Below are positions 50,277 through 58,848 of a DNA stretch of 64,000 nucleotides, piece by piece (the stretch's first letter is position 1; each line of letters begins with the position of its first letter). A program made the translations under genes and the position numbers. The DNA comes from Candidatus Devosia phytovorans (lineage in GTDB: Bacteria; Pseudomonadota; Alphaproteobacteria; Rhizobiales; Devosiaceae). The notes below the pieces were generated by a model, which saw only the letters and a program-made list of their open reading frames with translations, searched no databases and was not told the origin of the DNA. The stretch spans positions 3,477,001 to 3,541,000 of the forward strand of contig CP119312.1 in assembly GCA_029202405.1 (NCBI GenBank), given 5' to 3'.

Positions 50277-50341
50277 TCACGCGCGTTCGAGGGCTACGGC
50301 AATGCCCTGCCCGACACCGACACACATTGTGGCCAAGGTTT
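50277..50341 (-). pseudogene. C-terminal fragment of a thiolase (3-oxoadipyl-CoA thiolase type)
   Basis: The last ~21 codons of a thiolase: LATMCVGVGQGIAVALERA and stop, the conserved C-terminal loop with the catalytic cysteine of beta-ketoadipyl-CoA thiolases. Upstream of residue -22 the sequence switches abruptly to a LacI-type fragment, so the gene was cut by a deletion or rearrangement. Confidence 0.7.
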
Positions 50342-50950
50342 CAGAACGCCGTGAGCTCCGCTGACTCCCCGAATTCGATATTGTCATAACCGACGATAGA
50401 GAGTTGCTCCGGCACATCCACGCCATTGACCTTGGCCCAACGCATCGCGCCAAGGGCGTACATGTCACCGGTTGCAAAGAGAGCCTTCAAACCAAGGTTT
50501 CGCTGGTTCAGCCGCTCCGTGGCCTCATAGCCAGCGGCCATACTGAAGCCGATGGGTTCACAAATCTGGTTGTCGTCAAGCGGAAGCCCGTGCATCCGAT
50601 GAGCATGCTTGAATCCCTCGATTTTCAACGGTTTGTCCCCCAGCGGTTCAAGCGCGCCGATCTTGGTATGTCCCAGCGCGATGAGATGGGTAGTGGCATC
50701 GTATGACGCCTGGAATTCGTCCACGCCGACGGCATCGAGGCCCGTGTCGCGCATACCAGCATGACGATCGGGAAGTTATGGGATCGGAGTCGACGGAAAT
50801 GATCCAAATTGGTGTGGTCTACCGGATAGATGAGCAGACCATCGACGCCATTGCGGCGGAACATGTCGATGGCGGCTATCAGGTCCGGTTCCCGCTGAGG
50901 TCTCACGGAAGTCGCTTGGGTGTGTCTTCGATATCCACAATGGCCCAACG
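50342..50950 (-). pseudogene. LacI-family regulator remnant, frameshifted and truncated
   Basis: The ligand-binding domain of a LacI/PurR-type regulator in two frames: 50625-50948 gives DLIAAIDMFRRNGVDGLLIYPVD ... FPIVMLV, and 50341-50754 continues GVDEFQASYDATTHLIALGHTKIGAL ... ALFATGDMYALGAMRWAKVNGVDVPEQLSIVGYDNIEFG. The join near 50750 is a frameshift. The DNA-binding N-terminus and the last residues are missing; the end is fused to the thiolase fragment. Confidence 0.75.
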
Positions 50951-50989
50951 GCGTCGCGGATCGGCCGTCTCCTCCTGCCGCAATGATCG

Positions 50990-51988
50990 CTAAGGCGCGC
51001 GGTACGGAACGCCGGACAATGTGACCTTGGTGGCGGAATACCCTTTGTATCTTAAGAAGGTTTCGACGCTGTGCGCTGTCAAAGTCTGCCGGGGGGACGG
51101 ACCTACGACAACCTCTTTCAGCGGCAGCCGTCCTCCGTGCTTTTTCGAGCCGTTGTGGTCGCCGGTCCGCAGATAAGGGATGATTCCCGTCGGCCCGATA
51201 CGAAATCGCAATCCCCCATCGTACAAGTCGGCCTGACGATGCGAGAGCACGATCCTGACTTCGGCTTCTTGCTTGAACGCCTCGTGCTTGAACCCCAAAA
51301 TGCCCGCCGCGATCGCCTCGGAAAGATAGTCCACATAGTGACCGTCGTGCGCTCTCGGCATTCGATCGCCCATCGCGACGACGTCCAGGCCGTACTGTAG
51401 TTCAAAGCGTCGGATGATCGACAACAGAAGCACTCGCTTTTGCCGACCATCGTATATGGCTTTGTAAGGCATCTGCTCCGGACCGAAAAAAACCGGCACC
51501 TCGCCGTCGCCGGGCTTTGCCAGTACCAGGCACAGTCCTCCGGCCGCGTACCCACGCCACTGACCGAGGTCGTCCCGCGAGGTGGAAAAGCAAGCGACGA
51601 AATTTCCGAACTCCTGCGGGCTCGACAGTTTTTCGAGGACGCCCTCCAAGATCGACGCAAATCCCGAAATTCTCGAGCGACGCGATGCGTGGCCAAGTGT
51701 GTCGCGTGCCAGGCGCAGGCCTTCCAGGTTTTCCTCGGTGTCGTTCAGAAAGCGGTTGTCGGACGCCCAGAACCCGTTTTCTTCGACAATACCCTTCAGT
51801 CCGGACAGTGAGGTATAATGGTATAGATCGGTTCCGTGGCCGAAGACATTCTCGCGTCTCCCACGATGTGCGAGACGTCTATCGCCATTGTCGTCCGTAC
51901 CGAAGAAGGCGGAAAGAAAACCTGTCCGGAAGGTCGCCTTCGATCCGGTTCCGGTACTCGAGTTGCTATCGTAGATGTCGGACGTCAT
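50990..51988 (-). CDS. DUF2971-domain protein
   Basis: A 332-residue protein. Hallmarks of DUF2971: LYHYTSLSGLKGIVEENGFWASDNRFLNDTEE (~55-87), CFSTSRDDLGQWRGYA (~132-148), FKHEAFKQEAEVRIVL (~237-252) and a late KEVVVGP. The family is widespread on mobile elements and in defence islands; its fold has been likened to ADP-ribosyltransferases but the activity is not established. It is full length and soluble, with no signal peptide. It directly adjoins the decayed LacI fragment and is a single gene. Start at ATG 51988; an internal start is possible because the first 45 residues are low-complexity. Confidence 0.85.
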   Translation of the reverse strand: MTSDIYDSNSSTGTGSKATFRTGFLSAFFGTDDNGDRRLAHRGRRENVFGHGTDLYHYTSLSGLKGIVEENGFWASDNRFLNDTEENLEGLRLARDTLGHASRRSRISGFASILEGVLEKLSSPQEFGNFVACFSTSRDDLGQWRGYAAGGLCLVLAKPGDGEVPVFFGPEQMPYKAIYDGRQKRVLLLSIIRRFELQYGLDVVAMGDRMPRAHDGHYVDYLSEAIAAGILGFKHEAFKQEAEVRIVLSHRQADLYDGGLRFRIGPTGIIPYLRTGDHNGSKKHGGRLPLKEVVVGPSPRQTLTAHSVETFLRYKGYSATKVTLSGVPYRAP

Positions 51989-52245
51989 GTCGGCCCCCGG
52001 CGCTGGCTATATTCCGAAGTTCCATTTTCGCGGTCACGGCGTCAAACGATACCCCGCCATATCGGCGAGAGTTGCCCGTAGGTTCGGCTTGCGGCGCCAA
52101 ACCTTACTCCTTGAGGAGCATAGTCGAGTTTGTCGACGCCATGTTGTCACGGTGGCGCTCTCGAGCGGCCGATACGCCTCCGGGATCGCTACACCTCCAT
52201 AACCGGAAGCGGAACTTGGACGCAGCTCGGGACGACGCACCGCGG
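51989..52245. other. Short gap, no gene
   Basis: About 255 bases between the DUF2971 gene and the MgtC-like gene, which both read leftward. No coding signal; expected to hold the DUF2971 promoter. Confidence 0.3.
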
Positions 52246-52737
52246 TCACCGATCCGGATCTCGCTGCTCCGGCTTGGACGGAAGCAGGTGGGGCACGACC
52301 GCGAGGATGATCAGGATAATGAACGACGAAAGTACGGCGGTGGCCTCCAGACCCAGTCCCGCCATGACGCCGATGCCCGCCGTGGCCCAGATGTTGGCTG
52401 CCGTCGTCAGCCCTTCCACCTGGTTTTTGGCCGAGCGGACGATTATCGCTCCCGCGCCGAGGAAGCCGATGCCTTGTACGATGCCTTGCAGCACCCGCGA
52501 CATGTCGCCGATGGCCATGCCGCTCTGTGAAGGACCGAGGACGAAAAGCGCGGCGCCCACAGCCACCAGCATATGCGTACGTACGCCGGCGCTACGCCCC
52601 TTGCGTTCCCTCTCGTACCCTAGGATGCCGCCGAGGATCGCCGCCAGCGCGAGACGCATGCTGATGCGGGTCAAGGTCGGAATGTCGGGCACGTCCGAAA
52701 ACTCGTTTACGGCCGTAGACCAAATCTCGTCGAACAC
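52246..52737 (-). CDS. MgtC/SapB-family membrane protein
   Basis: A 163-residue protein starting at GTG 52737 with AGGGAG upstream. Four hydrophobic helices and the MgtC signature are visible: ALAAILGGILGYERERKGRSAGVRTHMLVAVGAALF (~29-65), QGIVQGIGFLGAGAII (~85-100) and GLTTAANIWATAGIGVMAGLG (~110-130). MgtC proteins support growth at low magnesium and in host cells by affecting the F-type ATPase; many bacteria have several copies. It lacks the soluble C-terminal domain of long MgtC forms. Placement on the island suggests cargo. No Mg2+ riboswitch-like leader was recognised in 52738-53008. Confidence 0.92.
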   Translation of the reverse strand: MFDEIWSTAVNEFSDVPDIPTLTRISMRLALAAILGGILGYERERKGRSAGVRTHMLVAVGAALFVLGPSQSGMAIGDMSRVLQGIVQGIGFLGAGAIIVRSAKNQVEGLTTAANIWATAGIGVMAGLGLEATAVLSSFIILIILAVVPHLLPSKPEQRDPDR

Positions 52738-53008
52738 GGTAGCTCCCTGTCATCGTTGCCGAAGGACCTGACTAGCTTGTCACGGCGGTGGCGGAAACCC
52801 TTCTTCCCTCGCCCGGTCGGTCGTACGGGCAGGACAGGACGATATACCGGCGGCCGGGGACGACGAAGCCGGCCGGGCTCCGACCGCCGAGCGAGCCAAC
52901 GGAGCGGACAGCAAGCCGCAATGTCATGCGCGCCTAACGGATCGCGGTCCCCCTCAAGGGTGCCGCACTTCCGGAGTTCACTCACGGAACACACTCCGAC
53001 TTTGTTGC

Positions 53009-53221
53009 TCAGTAAGGTAGAGAGACCGGTCTCGCCTCGAAATGCACGACCGCAGCCCGGCCTTCGTACCGCGCCCGTGAAATCTCTTCGCGGGAAACCT
53101 CGAAGCCGAGCCCGCCGATCTCGGTTACGCAGTCTTTAATGCCGTGGACACCTGCCAGGAAGTCCCGGAAGGACTGCCGGGCCTCGCCCTTCGCGTCGTC
53201 AAAATTCTCGTTTACATGCAT
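53009..53221 (-). CDS. Small hypothetical protein next to the integrase
   Basis: A 70-residue protein, MHVNENFDDAKGEARQSFRDF..., from ATG 53221 (53236 is also in frame). Its predicted pattern is helix, strands, with SREEISRARYEGRAAVVHFEARPV at the end. It lies directly downstream of the integrase on the same strand. It is not an obvious excisionase (no helix-turn-helix), though small genes in this place often are recombination directionality factors. Called from composition and position. Confidence 0.5.
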   Translation of the reverse strand: MHVNENFDDAKGEARQSFRDFLAGVHGIKDCVTEIGGLGFEVSREEISRARYEGRAAVVHFEARPVSLPY

Positions 53222-53331
53222 CTTCCACGGTCCCATCCAAATCCGTCGGATCAGAGTGGGCCCTGCCCGACGGGCAGTCAAACGCCCGTTTCGGAAACAG
53301 GTCCGCTCCCGTCGCACCGGACAGGCCGAGG

Positions 53332-54963
53332 TCAAGCGTCCTTTCCTGTCGGCGCGCCGACGTCGTAGGTCGGAATCTTGGCGATCGCCGCCAGGCAGAC
53401 CTCGGGCCACAACGTGCCGTATTTCTGGCCGACGTTTTCGGCCGCGTGGCCGTCGATGCGGTTGACGACCTGCTCCTTGACGTCCGATTCCATGAACTGG
53501 CTGCGAACCCGGTGCCGCCAGCCGTGGTTGGGCGCCACGCTCTCGTCGGTGACGCCGACCGCCTCGCTCCGCACCCATTCGGCGATGCGCTGGCCGACCT
53601 TGACGGACTGCGGGTTCGCCGCGGCGCCGCCGCGCCGGCGCCCGGTGTCGTAGAACAGGCGCTCGCCCTTCTGCCTGCGGGCCCAGTCGACGAACCCCTG
53701 TTCGAGCAGATGGGGATGGACCGCGACCTCGCGCTGGCCGTGGTTCTTGGTGGTACCGGCCTCGGGCGTGATCCGGAGCATCCAGATCAGGGTGTCGTTC
53801 TTGGAATGCTTGCGCTGCAGAACGTCGTCGGGCCGCAGCTGAGTGATCTCGTTGACCCGCGCGCCGGTGTAGGCGCACAGCCACGGCACCCAGCGCCGGG
53901 CCGCGGCGCCGTACGCCGTCATCCGCTCCGGCGTCGGAGCGAGCGTGGCGCGCAGGATCGCCTCGGCCTCGGCTTGAGTAAAACCCTTGTCCTCGCGCGG
54001 GATCTTGCGTTTGCCCTGCTTGTCGAAACGGGCGTCGCCGTGCAGCGCCACCTGCACGTCCTCAAAGGGGTCGGTCGCGATCTTGCGGTTCTTCCTGGCC
54101 CATTTGAAAAAGGCGCGCGGATGCGCCAGGTCCGCATAGCGCACCGTCTGGAGCGCCACTTCCTTGATGCGCTTCTCCTTCCAGCGCACCGCGTCCGTGT
54201 CGGTCACCAGGCCCGGGATATCGTGGCCGAGGAAAGCGAACAGCGCCGCCAACACGGCCTTCTGGCGCTTGACCGAGGAAGCGCTCGGCTTCTTTTCGGC
54301 GAGATAGACCTCGTAGAGCGTCCGCCACGTCTCGGTCGAGCCGACCGCGGGGAAGCGGTCCGCCTGCGGGTCGGGGCCGTAGTCGCCCCGCGCGCGCCGG
54401 ATCAGCGTCCGGTAGGCCTGGGCGAGGCCGGCCGCGGCGAGCAGGCACAGCGCGGCGAGAGACCTCTCGGTCAACTCCACGCCCCGCTTTTCGAGATACG
54501 GCCGCACCAAGGGGCCGATCTCGCGCCGCGCGATCCAGCGGGGTCTGCTGGTCAACGCCGTGCCCCAGGCCTGCCGCTCGTATCCGGGCTCGCGTTCGTG
54601 CGGCTCGAGGCAGATCTGGATCCCGCGCAGTTTCACCGTCCAGGCGTACTCCTCTCCCGGATCGCTCTCGTGCGCCTTGAGGAAATCGCGGTAGATCTCG
54701 CCGGCGAAGGCGGTCAGGGTCGCCTTGGGAAGGTCGATCGGGCCGCCGGTCGGGGTCGGCGCCTTAGGGCGCGACAGCAGATCGCGCCACTCCCGGTCGA
54801 CCTGCAGGGCGACCTCCGCATGGCGGACCTTGGCCTCCTCGGCGTCGCGGGTGCCGAGCGAGATCTTGACCTCGCGCTTGCCTACGAGCGGTCTGAGACG
54901 CTCGGGCACGCCCTTGCGGAACATGTAGATGCCGGTCGACGGGTGAGCGCTCGGTCTGCTCAT
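53332..54963 (-). CDS. Tyrosine-type site-specific integrase of the island
   Basis: A 543-residue protein started at ATG 54963 so that it begins MSRPSAHPSTGIYMFRKGVPERLRPLVG, the N-terminal DUF6538 segment common in alphaproteobacterial integrases; the open frame extends to 55014 (TTG). The catalytic set is complete: Arg369 (YTGARVNEI), His480 and Arg483 (NHGWRH), His506 (DGHAAENVG) and nucleophile Tyr515 (GQKYG). It begins about 100 bases from the 3' end of tRNA-Ser, the standard place for a tRNA-targeting integrase. Its role is insertion and excision of the whole island. It has unusually high GC and few rare codons compared with the defence genes, in line with a separately maintained module (impression by eye). 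Confidence 0.95.
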   Translation of the reverse strand: MSRPSAHPSTGIYMFRKGVPERLRPLVGKREVKISLGTRDAEEAKVRHAEVALQVDREWRDLLSRPKAPTPTGGPIDLPKATLTAFAGEIYRDFLKAHESDPGEEYAWTVKLRGIQICLEPHEREPGYERQAWGTALTSRPRWIARREIGPLVRPYLEKRGVELTERSLAALCLLAAAGLAQAYRTLIRRARGDYGPDPQADRFPAVGSTETWRTLYEVYLAEKKPSASSVKRQKAVLAALFAFLGHDIPGLVTDTDAVRWKEKRIKEVALQTVRYADLAHPRAFFKWARKNRKIATDPFEDVQVALHGDARFDKQGKRKIPREDKGFTQAEAEAILRATLAPTPERMTAYGAAARRWVPWLCAYTGARVNEITQLRPDDVLQRKHSKNDTLIWMLRITPEAGTTKNHGQREVAVHPHLLEQGFVDWARRQKGERLFYDTGRRRGGAAANPQSVKVGQRIAEWVRSEAVGVTDESVAPNHGWRHRVRSQFMESDVKEQVVNRIDGHAAENVGQKYGTLWPEVCLAAIAKIPTYDVGAPTGKDA

Positions 54964-55063
54964 TTTCAGGACCACTTTTTGTACCACTCCTCTGTACCAA
55001 AGGGGTGCCGACAAGTCCAGATTTGCTGGGTTTTTCCCAATTTCCGGCGGTTTCCGCGGGAAA
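54964..55063. other. Predicted attachment-site region of the island
   Basis: The ~100 bases between the integrase start and the tRNA-Ser 3' end. Integrases of this type recombine within the 3' part of the tRNA gene, so one attachment core should lie in or right beside 55064-55090. The matching direct repeat at the far end is not in this window. A pair of GTACCA/TGTACC elements (54975-55000) may be arm sites. Confidence 0.5.
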
Positions 55064-55153
55064 TGGCGGAGAGAAAGGGATTCGAACCCTTGAGACGGTT
55101 CCCCGCCTACACACTTTCCAGGCGTGCGCCTTCGACCACTCGGCCACCTCTCC
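55064..55153 (-). tRNA. tRNA-Ser (anticodon GGA)
   Basis: A 90-base class-II tRNA read on the minus strand: 5' GGAGAGG pairs with the 3' strand TCTCTCC, D-arm with GGCCGAGTGG, anticodon loop CTGGAAA giving GGA, a long variable arm, T-loop GGTTCGAATCC and an encoded CCA end. It is intact, so the island restored the 3' end on insertion. It marks the boundary between the island and the chromosome. Confidence 0.95.
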
Positions 55154-55397
55154 GCATCGCCTTGGCTCCGGGGTGGAAATCCCGGACAGGCCAGCTGTTA
55201 AGCCGGCGCGAGCGAGGCGCAATATACGCATCGGCGCTCCATGTGCAAGTGATCACGACACCGGGATGACGATTGTTTTTATCCCGGAGGGTTACCACCT
55301 TGTGAGCCAGGGTTGCCGCGTGGCACAATTGAACCTGCGCACGGGGTGGAACGAGGCGGGCCAAACTCGACTTATCCCCGGGAGCACGGGGAGAGAC

Positions 55398-55721
55398 ATG
55401 CGGCTGATCCTGAGAATTGCGGGCACCTGGCTGATCGGCCTGGCGGTGGTGCTATTGGTTATCGACGGCACGAAATCGCTCGGCGCCAATGGTTTGGTAT
55501 TCACCAGCCTGGCCGACCTGTGGACAAGTGTGCATCAGGGCAGCCTGATCGCGCTGCAGGGGTTTTTCGCGGAGCGGTTCTTTGCCGATCTGCTTGGCGC
55601 AGCGCTCGAGGCGGTGCTGGACACGCCGGCCTTTGCTGTCGCTGGCGTGCCGGGTGTGGTGCTGGCCCTCATGGGGCGGACGCGACGGCGCGAGCAGTTT
55701 CTGCGCGCCGACCAGATCTGA
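55398..55721 (+). CDS. Small membrane protein, hypothetical
   Basis: A 107-residue protein, ATG 55398 with GGGAGAG just upstream. Two hydrophobic helices (LILRIAGTWLIGLAVVLLVID ~3-23 and TPAFAVAGVPGVVLALMG ~77-94) frame a middle part, and the C-terminus RTRRREQF is positive. Proteins of this kind sit next to msrA in many Hyphomicrobiales, but I cannot name a role. It is the first chromosomal gene right of the tRNA and probably shares a transcript with msrA, 51 bases downstream. Confidence 0.75.
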   Translation: MRLILRIAGTWLIGLAVVLLVIDGTKSLGANGLVFTSLADLWTSVHQGSLIALQGFFAERFFADLLGAALEAVLDTPAFAVAGVPGVVLALMGRTRRREQFLRADQI

Positions 55722-55772
55722 AGCGGCCCGACGCCCGCAAGACAAAATGATGCAGTGAAAGGATGATGCGAC

Positions 55773-56429
55773 ATGTTTTTCAAGTCCAAGCCGACCACAA
55801 TTCCCAGCGCTGCCGAGGCCCTGCCGGGGCGGAGCGTGGTGATGTCCGTAGCGCCGGAGCATTTCGTCAACGGGCAATCGCTGAAGGGCCCCTACCCCGA
55901 CGACGCCGAGACTATCTATCTGGGGCTGGGATGTTTTTGGGGTGCGGAGCGGCTGTTCTGGCAGTTGCCGGGGGTGATCGTCACCGCCGTGGGCTATCAG
56001 GGTGGCTCGACGCCGAACCCGAGTTACGAGGAAGTCTGCTCGGGTCAGACGGGCCATACCGAGGCGGTCAAAGTGGTCTATGACCCCAAGCAGATCAGCC
56101 TCGACAAGCTGCTTAAAGTGTTCTGGGAAGAGCATAATCCGACCGAGGGCATGCGGCAGGGCAATGATGTCGGGACGCAGTATCGCTCGGCCATCTATAC
56201 CACGACGCCGGAACAGGCCGCTGTGGTGGAGCAGAGCCGGGACGCCTATCAGGCGGCGCTGAGCAAGCAGGGCCTGGGGGCAATCACGACGGAAGTGGCT
56301 GAGGCGCAAGAATTTTTCTATGCCGAGACCTATCACCAGCAGTATCTGGCGAAAAATCCGCGCGGTTACTGCGGGCTGCAGGGGACTGGCGTGAGCTGCC
56401 CGATCGGGGTTGGCGTCGCTGCCGAATAG
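55773..56429 (+). CDS. msrA: Peptide methionine sulfoxide reductase A
   Basis: A 218-residue MsrA. It has the catalytic GCFWGAE with Cys54, the TAVGYQGGSTPNPSYEEVCSGQTGHTEAV stretch, the HNPT/DVGTQYRS substrate-binding segments, and C-terminal cysteines (GYCGLQGTGVSC) for regeneration by thioredoxin. It reduces S-methionine sulfoxide in oxidised proteins. The ~45-residue N-terminal extension before the core is usual in this group. No signal peptide, so cytosolic. Confidence 0.97.
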   Translation: MFFKSKPTTIPSAAEALPGRSVVMSVAPEHFVNGQSLKGPYPDDAETIYLGLGCFWGAERLFWQLPGVIVTAVGYQGGSTPNPSYEEVCSGQTGHTEAVKVVYDPKQISLDKLLKVFWEEHNPTEGMRQGNDVGTQYRSAIYTTTPEQAAVVEQSRDAYQAALSKQGLGAITTEVAEAQEFFYAETYHQQYLAKNPRGYCGLQGTGVSCPIGVGVAAE

Positions 56430-56524
56430 GCCAAAATCGAGTCACTTCAGGGTCGATCCGCGACAGCGGACCGGCCCTTTTCGTTAGCGGACTGTTAACA
56501 TTGAGTGTCACCTATCCCGCCATC

Positions 56525-56866
56525 ATGCGACGCGAGGGTTTCGAGGCCTTCGTGCTCGGCCTTCCGGCCGCGACTCTGGTCCGACAATGGCGCGATGATT
56601 CGGTCGCCAAGGTGGGTGGCAAGATTTTCTGCCTGCTCGACCGCGACCCTGGCGAGGTGTGGCTAAAAGTCTCCGACATGGCTTATGAGTTGCTGACCGA
56701 GCTGGACGGCATTCGCCCGGCGCCCTATTTCGCGCGGGCGAAATGGGTGGCGATTTCGGTCGGGAGCCCGCTCAGGGCAGACGAGATCGAGGCTTATATC
56801 ACCGAAGCGCATCGCATCATTGCCGGCAAACTCAGCCGCAAGGTGAGGACCGAGCTCGGGCTTTAG
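56525..56866 (+). CDS. MmcQ/YjbR-family protein
   Basis: A 113-residue protein. ATG 56525 is chosen because the protein then begins MRREGFEAFVLGLPA, the usual MmcQ/YjbR start; TTG 56501 is in frame. Characteristic parts: WRDDSVAKVGGKIFCLLDRD, LKVSDMAYELLTE, ARAKWVAISVGSPLRADEIEAYITEAHRII. The fold resembles double-wing DNA-binding proteins; the biological role is unknown. Its 3' end overlaps the convergent gene by four bases. Confidence 0.9.
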   Translation: MRREGFEAFVLGLPAATLVRQWRDDSVAKVGGKIFCLLDRDPGEVWLKVSDMAYELLTELDGIRPAPYFARAKWVAISVGSPLRADEIEAYITEAHRIIAGKLSRKVRTELGL

Positions 56867-58641
56867 TCAGGCAGGACCGCCAGCACGACCAGCGGGCTGT
56901 CGGGCAGGCTGACGTCATCGAGCCAGGCGGGGAGATTTCCGGCGGCATAGAGATTGGCGAAGCTGTCGGGGGCGCGGTCTTCGAGGCCGGCGACTTCGGG
57001 CATGCCGGGGCAGAGGACGACGAGGCCGATGCCGCGTTCGTCAAGAATCTCGCGCGCCGTGGCGATGGGGTCGTTGAAGAAGCGGAAGGTGTCGCGGACG
57101 CCGCGCTGGTTGCGGTGATAGGGGGCGGAAACAACCTCGTGCGGCGTATAAAGCAGCATATGGGCGCCCAGGTCGATCGGCGTCATGACGCGCTCGGGCG
57201 GCAGGGCGGCGAGATCGGCGAAGGCCGATGGGAGCAGGCAGGCCTCCTTGCTGGCGCGCACTTCTGCCACCTCCTGAGCACGACCGGGCCAGGTGTTGAC
57301 CACAAGCGTCACGATCAGCGACAGCACGACGCCGGAAAAGACCAGCCAGCTGCCGAGCAGTCCAAAAATCTGCGGCAGGCGTTGTTTGGCGAGGTAGCGC
57401 TGGCGGGCGGCGACGATGAGCCAGGCAGCTGCGGGCATGGCTGGCATGATGGCGAGGCGCGCGCCGCGGATCTGGATCAGCATGATGAGGGCTGTGGCCA
57501 GCAGGAAAACCAGCAGCACCGCCCATTCGTCGCGCTGCTGCGGCACGCGCCAGAGGCGGACGAGGATGACCACCACGGCCAGCAGCGCCGGCAAGGCGAC
57601 GGCCACGGTATAGGCCGGAAGATCGTGGATGGTGACGAAGAGCGGCCGCGCCTCGATGATGCCGGCAATCCAGTTCTGCTGCAGCCAGGGATCGAGTGCG
57701 GCATAGGGGCCGCCGAGGCATTGCGGATAGATCAGCACGATCGCTGCGACACCGGCGAGGCCGAGGACGGCGAGCGCTGCGAAGCGCTGCCAGGCGGCGC
57801 GCAGGGGCAGGAAGCTAGCCAGCGTGAAGACGAGCCCCACGACCAAGGCAATACCGACATAGAAGGGCGAGATGACGTCGCAGGCGGCTTCCAGCCAGCG
57901 GCTGGGCGGGCGGAAGATGGCGAGGTGGATCAAGGAGGCCGCGGCAAAGCTCAGGCCGAAGAGGCGCATAGTGCGGGCGCGCGCAGGATCAAAGACCCAG
58001 ACCAGGCCCATGACCGCGATAGCGGCGCCGATCGGTGGCAGGGATTCGGTGGCGATGGCGAGCGCCGTTGCGGCAAAGAGGCCGCAGAACATGGCAAAGC
58101 GCGGGCGGCGCATGGCTTCGACAGCGGCCCAGACCATGGCAACCGTGAGCAGGATGATGACATTGTGATGGTCGACGCGGCCGGGGGTGAATTCGGCGGT
58201 GACCGCCGGGCTCAGTACCGGCAGGATCAGGGCGGGCAGCACGCCCTCGGGGCCGACGAGACGATTGGCCAGTAGCGCCGATAGCCAGAGCAGCAGTCCG
58301 AGCAGGGCCATGGGCCAGATGGCGCCGGCAGCCACCATGGCGGTATCGGCACCCAGGACGGGCGTGAAGAGCATGACCAGCAGGCCAATGGGCAGGTCGA
58401 CGAGGCGCGACCAATGTAGCTCGGCGCCCCATGGCGTGTTGAGGCGATGGGCGGTCAGGTCATACCAGTTCTGGCCGTGGATGAAGTCGCGCACCATGAC
58501 CATGCGCATGGCGTCATCGGTATCGGCGAAGAAGGGCTCGCCGGCGCGGCCGAAAGTGGCGCGCACCATCAGGATGACCACCGCAATGGCAAAGACCGCA
58601 AGGACGAGACGAAGGTCGGGGCGGCGCGTGTCGGTGGTCAC
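56863..58641 (-). CDS. Polytopic GT-C-like glycosyltransferase/membrane protein
   Basis: A 592-residue integral membrane protein with about twelve hydrophobic helices. An acidic loop after the first helix (FFADTDDAMRMVMVRDFIHGQNWYDLTAHR, ~37-66, with Asp pairs) and HWSRLVDLPIG are typical of GT-C fold enzymes, which use lipid-phosphate sugars at such aspartates. Further marks: TPGRVDHHNV and YPQCLGGPYAALDP in the periplasmic-side loops. The last ~110 residues are a soluble domain. Donor and acceptor are unknown. It could act in envelope polysaccharide or protein glycosylation. Single gene, convergent with the MmcQ gene. Confidence 0.8.
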   Translation of the reverse strand: MTTDTRRPDLRLVLAVFAIAVVILMVRATFGRAGEPFFADTDDAMRMVMVRDFIHGQNWYDLTAHRLNTPWGAELHWSRLVDLPIGLLVMLFTPVLGADTAMVAAGAIWPMALLGLLLWLSALLANRLVGPEGVLPALILPVLSPAVTAEFTPGRVDHHNVIILLTVAMVWAAVEAMRRPRFAMFCGLFAATALAIATESLPPIGAAIAVMGLVWVFDPARARTMRLFGLSFAAASLIHLAIFRPPSRWLEAACDVISPFYVGIALVVGLVFTLASFLPLRAAWQRFAALAVLGLAGVAAIVLIYPQCLGGPYAALDPWLQQNWIAGIIEARPLFVTIHDLPAYTVAVALPALLAVVVILVRLWRVPQQRDEWAVLLVFLLATALIMLIQIRGARLAIMPAMPAAAWLIVAARQRYLAKQRLPQIFGLLGSWLVFSGVVLSLIVTLVVNTWPGRAQEVAEVRASKEACLLPSAFADLAALPPERVMTPIDLGAHMLLYTPHEVVSAPYHRNQRGVRDTFRFFNDPIATAREILDERGIGLVVLCPGMPEVAGLEDRAPDSFANLYAAGNLPAWLDDVSLPDSPLVVLAVLPD

Positions 58642-58848
58642 GATGAGGTCCTGCGGTGAACTGGCCGCACGATGGATCGGGACGAGTTAAGATGGGGTAT
58701 GGGGGGGCCTTGGGCCCTCGTCATTTCCGCTTGGCGCGCTTTGATCCCACCCCTATGGATCTGGATCCGCTTGCACAAGAAATGTGCATTGCGTTTCTTT
58801 TTCAGTCAATATACCAAGATGTTTCTTGTTTAATTCGCAGGTGCTGTG

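Noticed and set aside
1..55063. The island as a prophage
   Set aside because: No capsid, portal, terminase, tail or lysis genes are visible. The phage-like items are limited to recombinases, HTH regulators and one GTRWCTA protein.
53446..55269. A 607-codon plus-strand open frame opposite the integrase, also running through the tRNA-Ser gene
   Set aside because: The integrase catalytic set is complete on the minus strand, and no real gene would run across the tRNA.
56743..58275. A 510-codon plus-strand frame rich in Asp, Gly and Gln
   Set aside because: Antisense to a polytopic membrane protein; its hydrophilic repetitive composition mirrors hydrophobic codons on the other strand.
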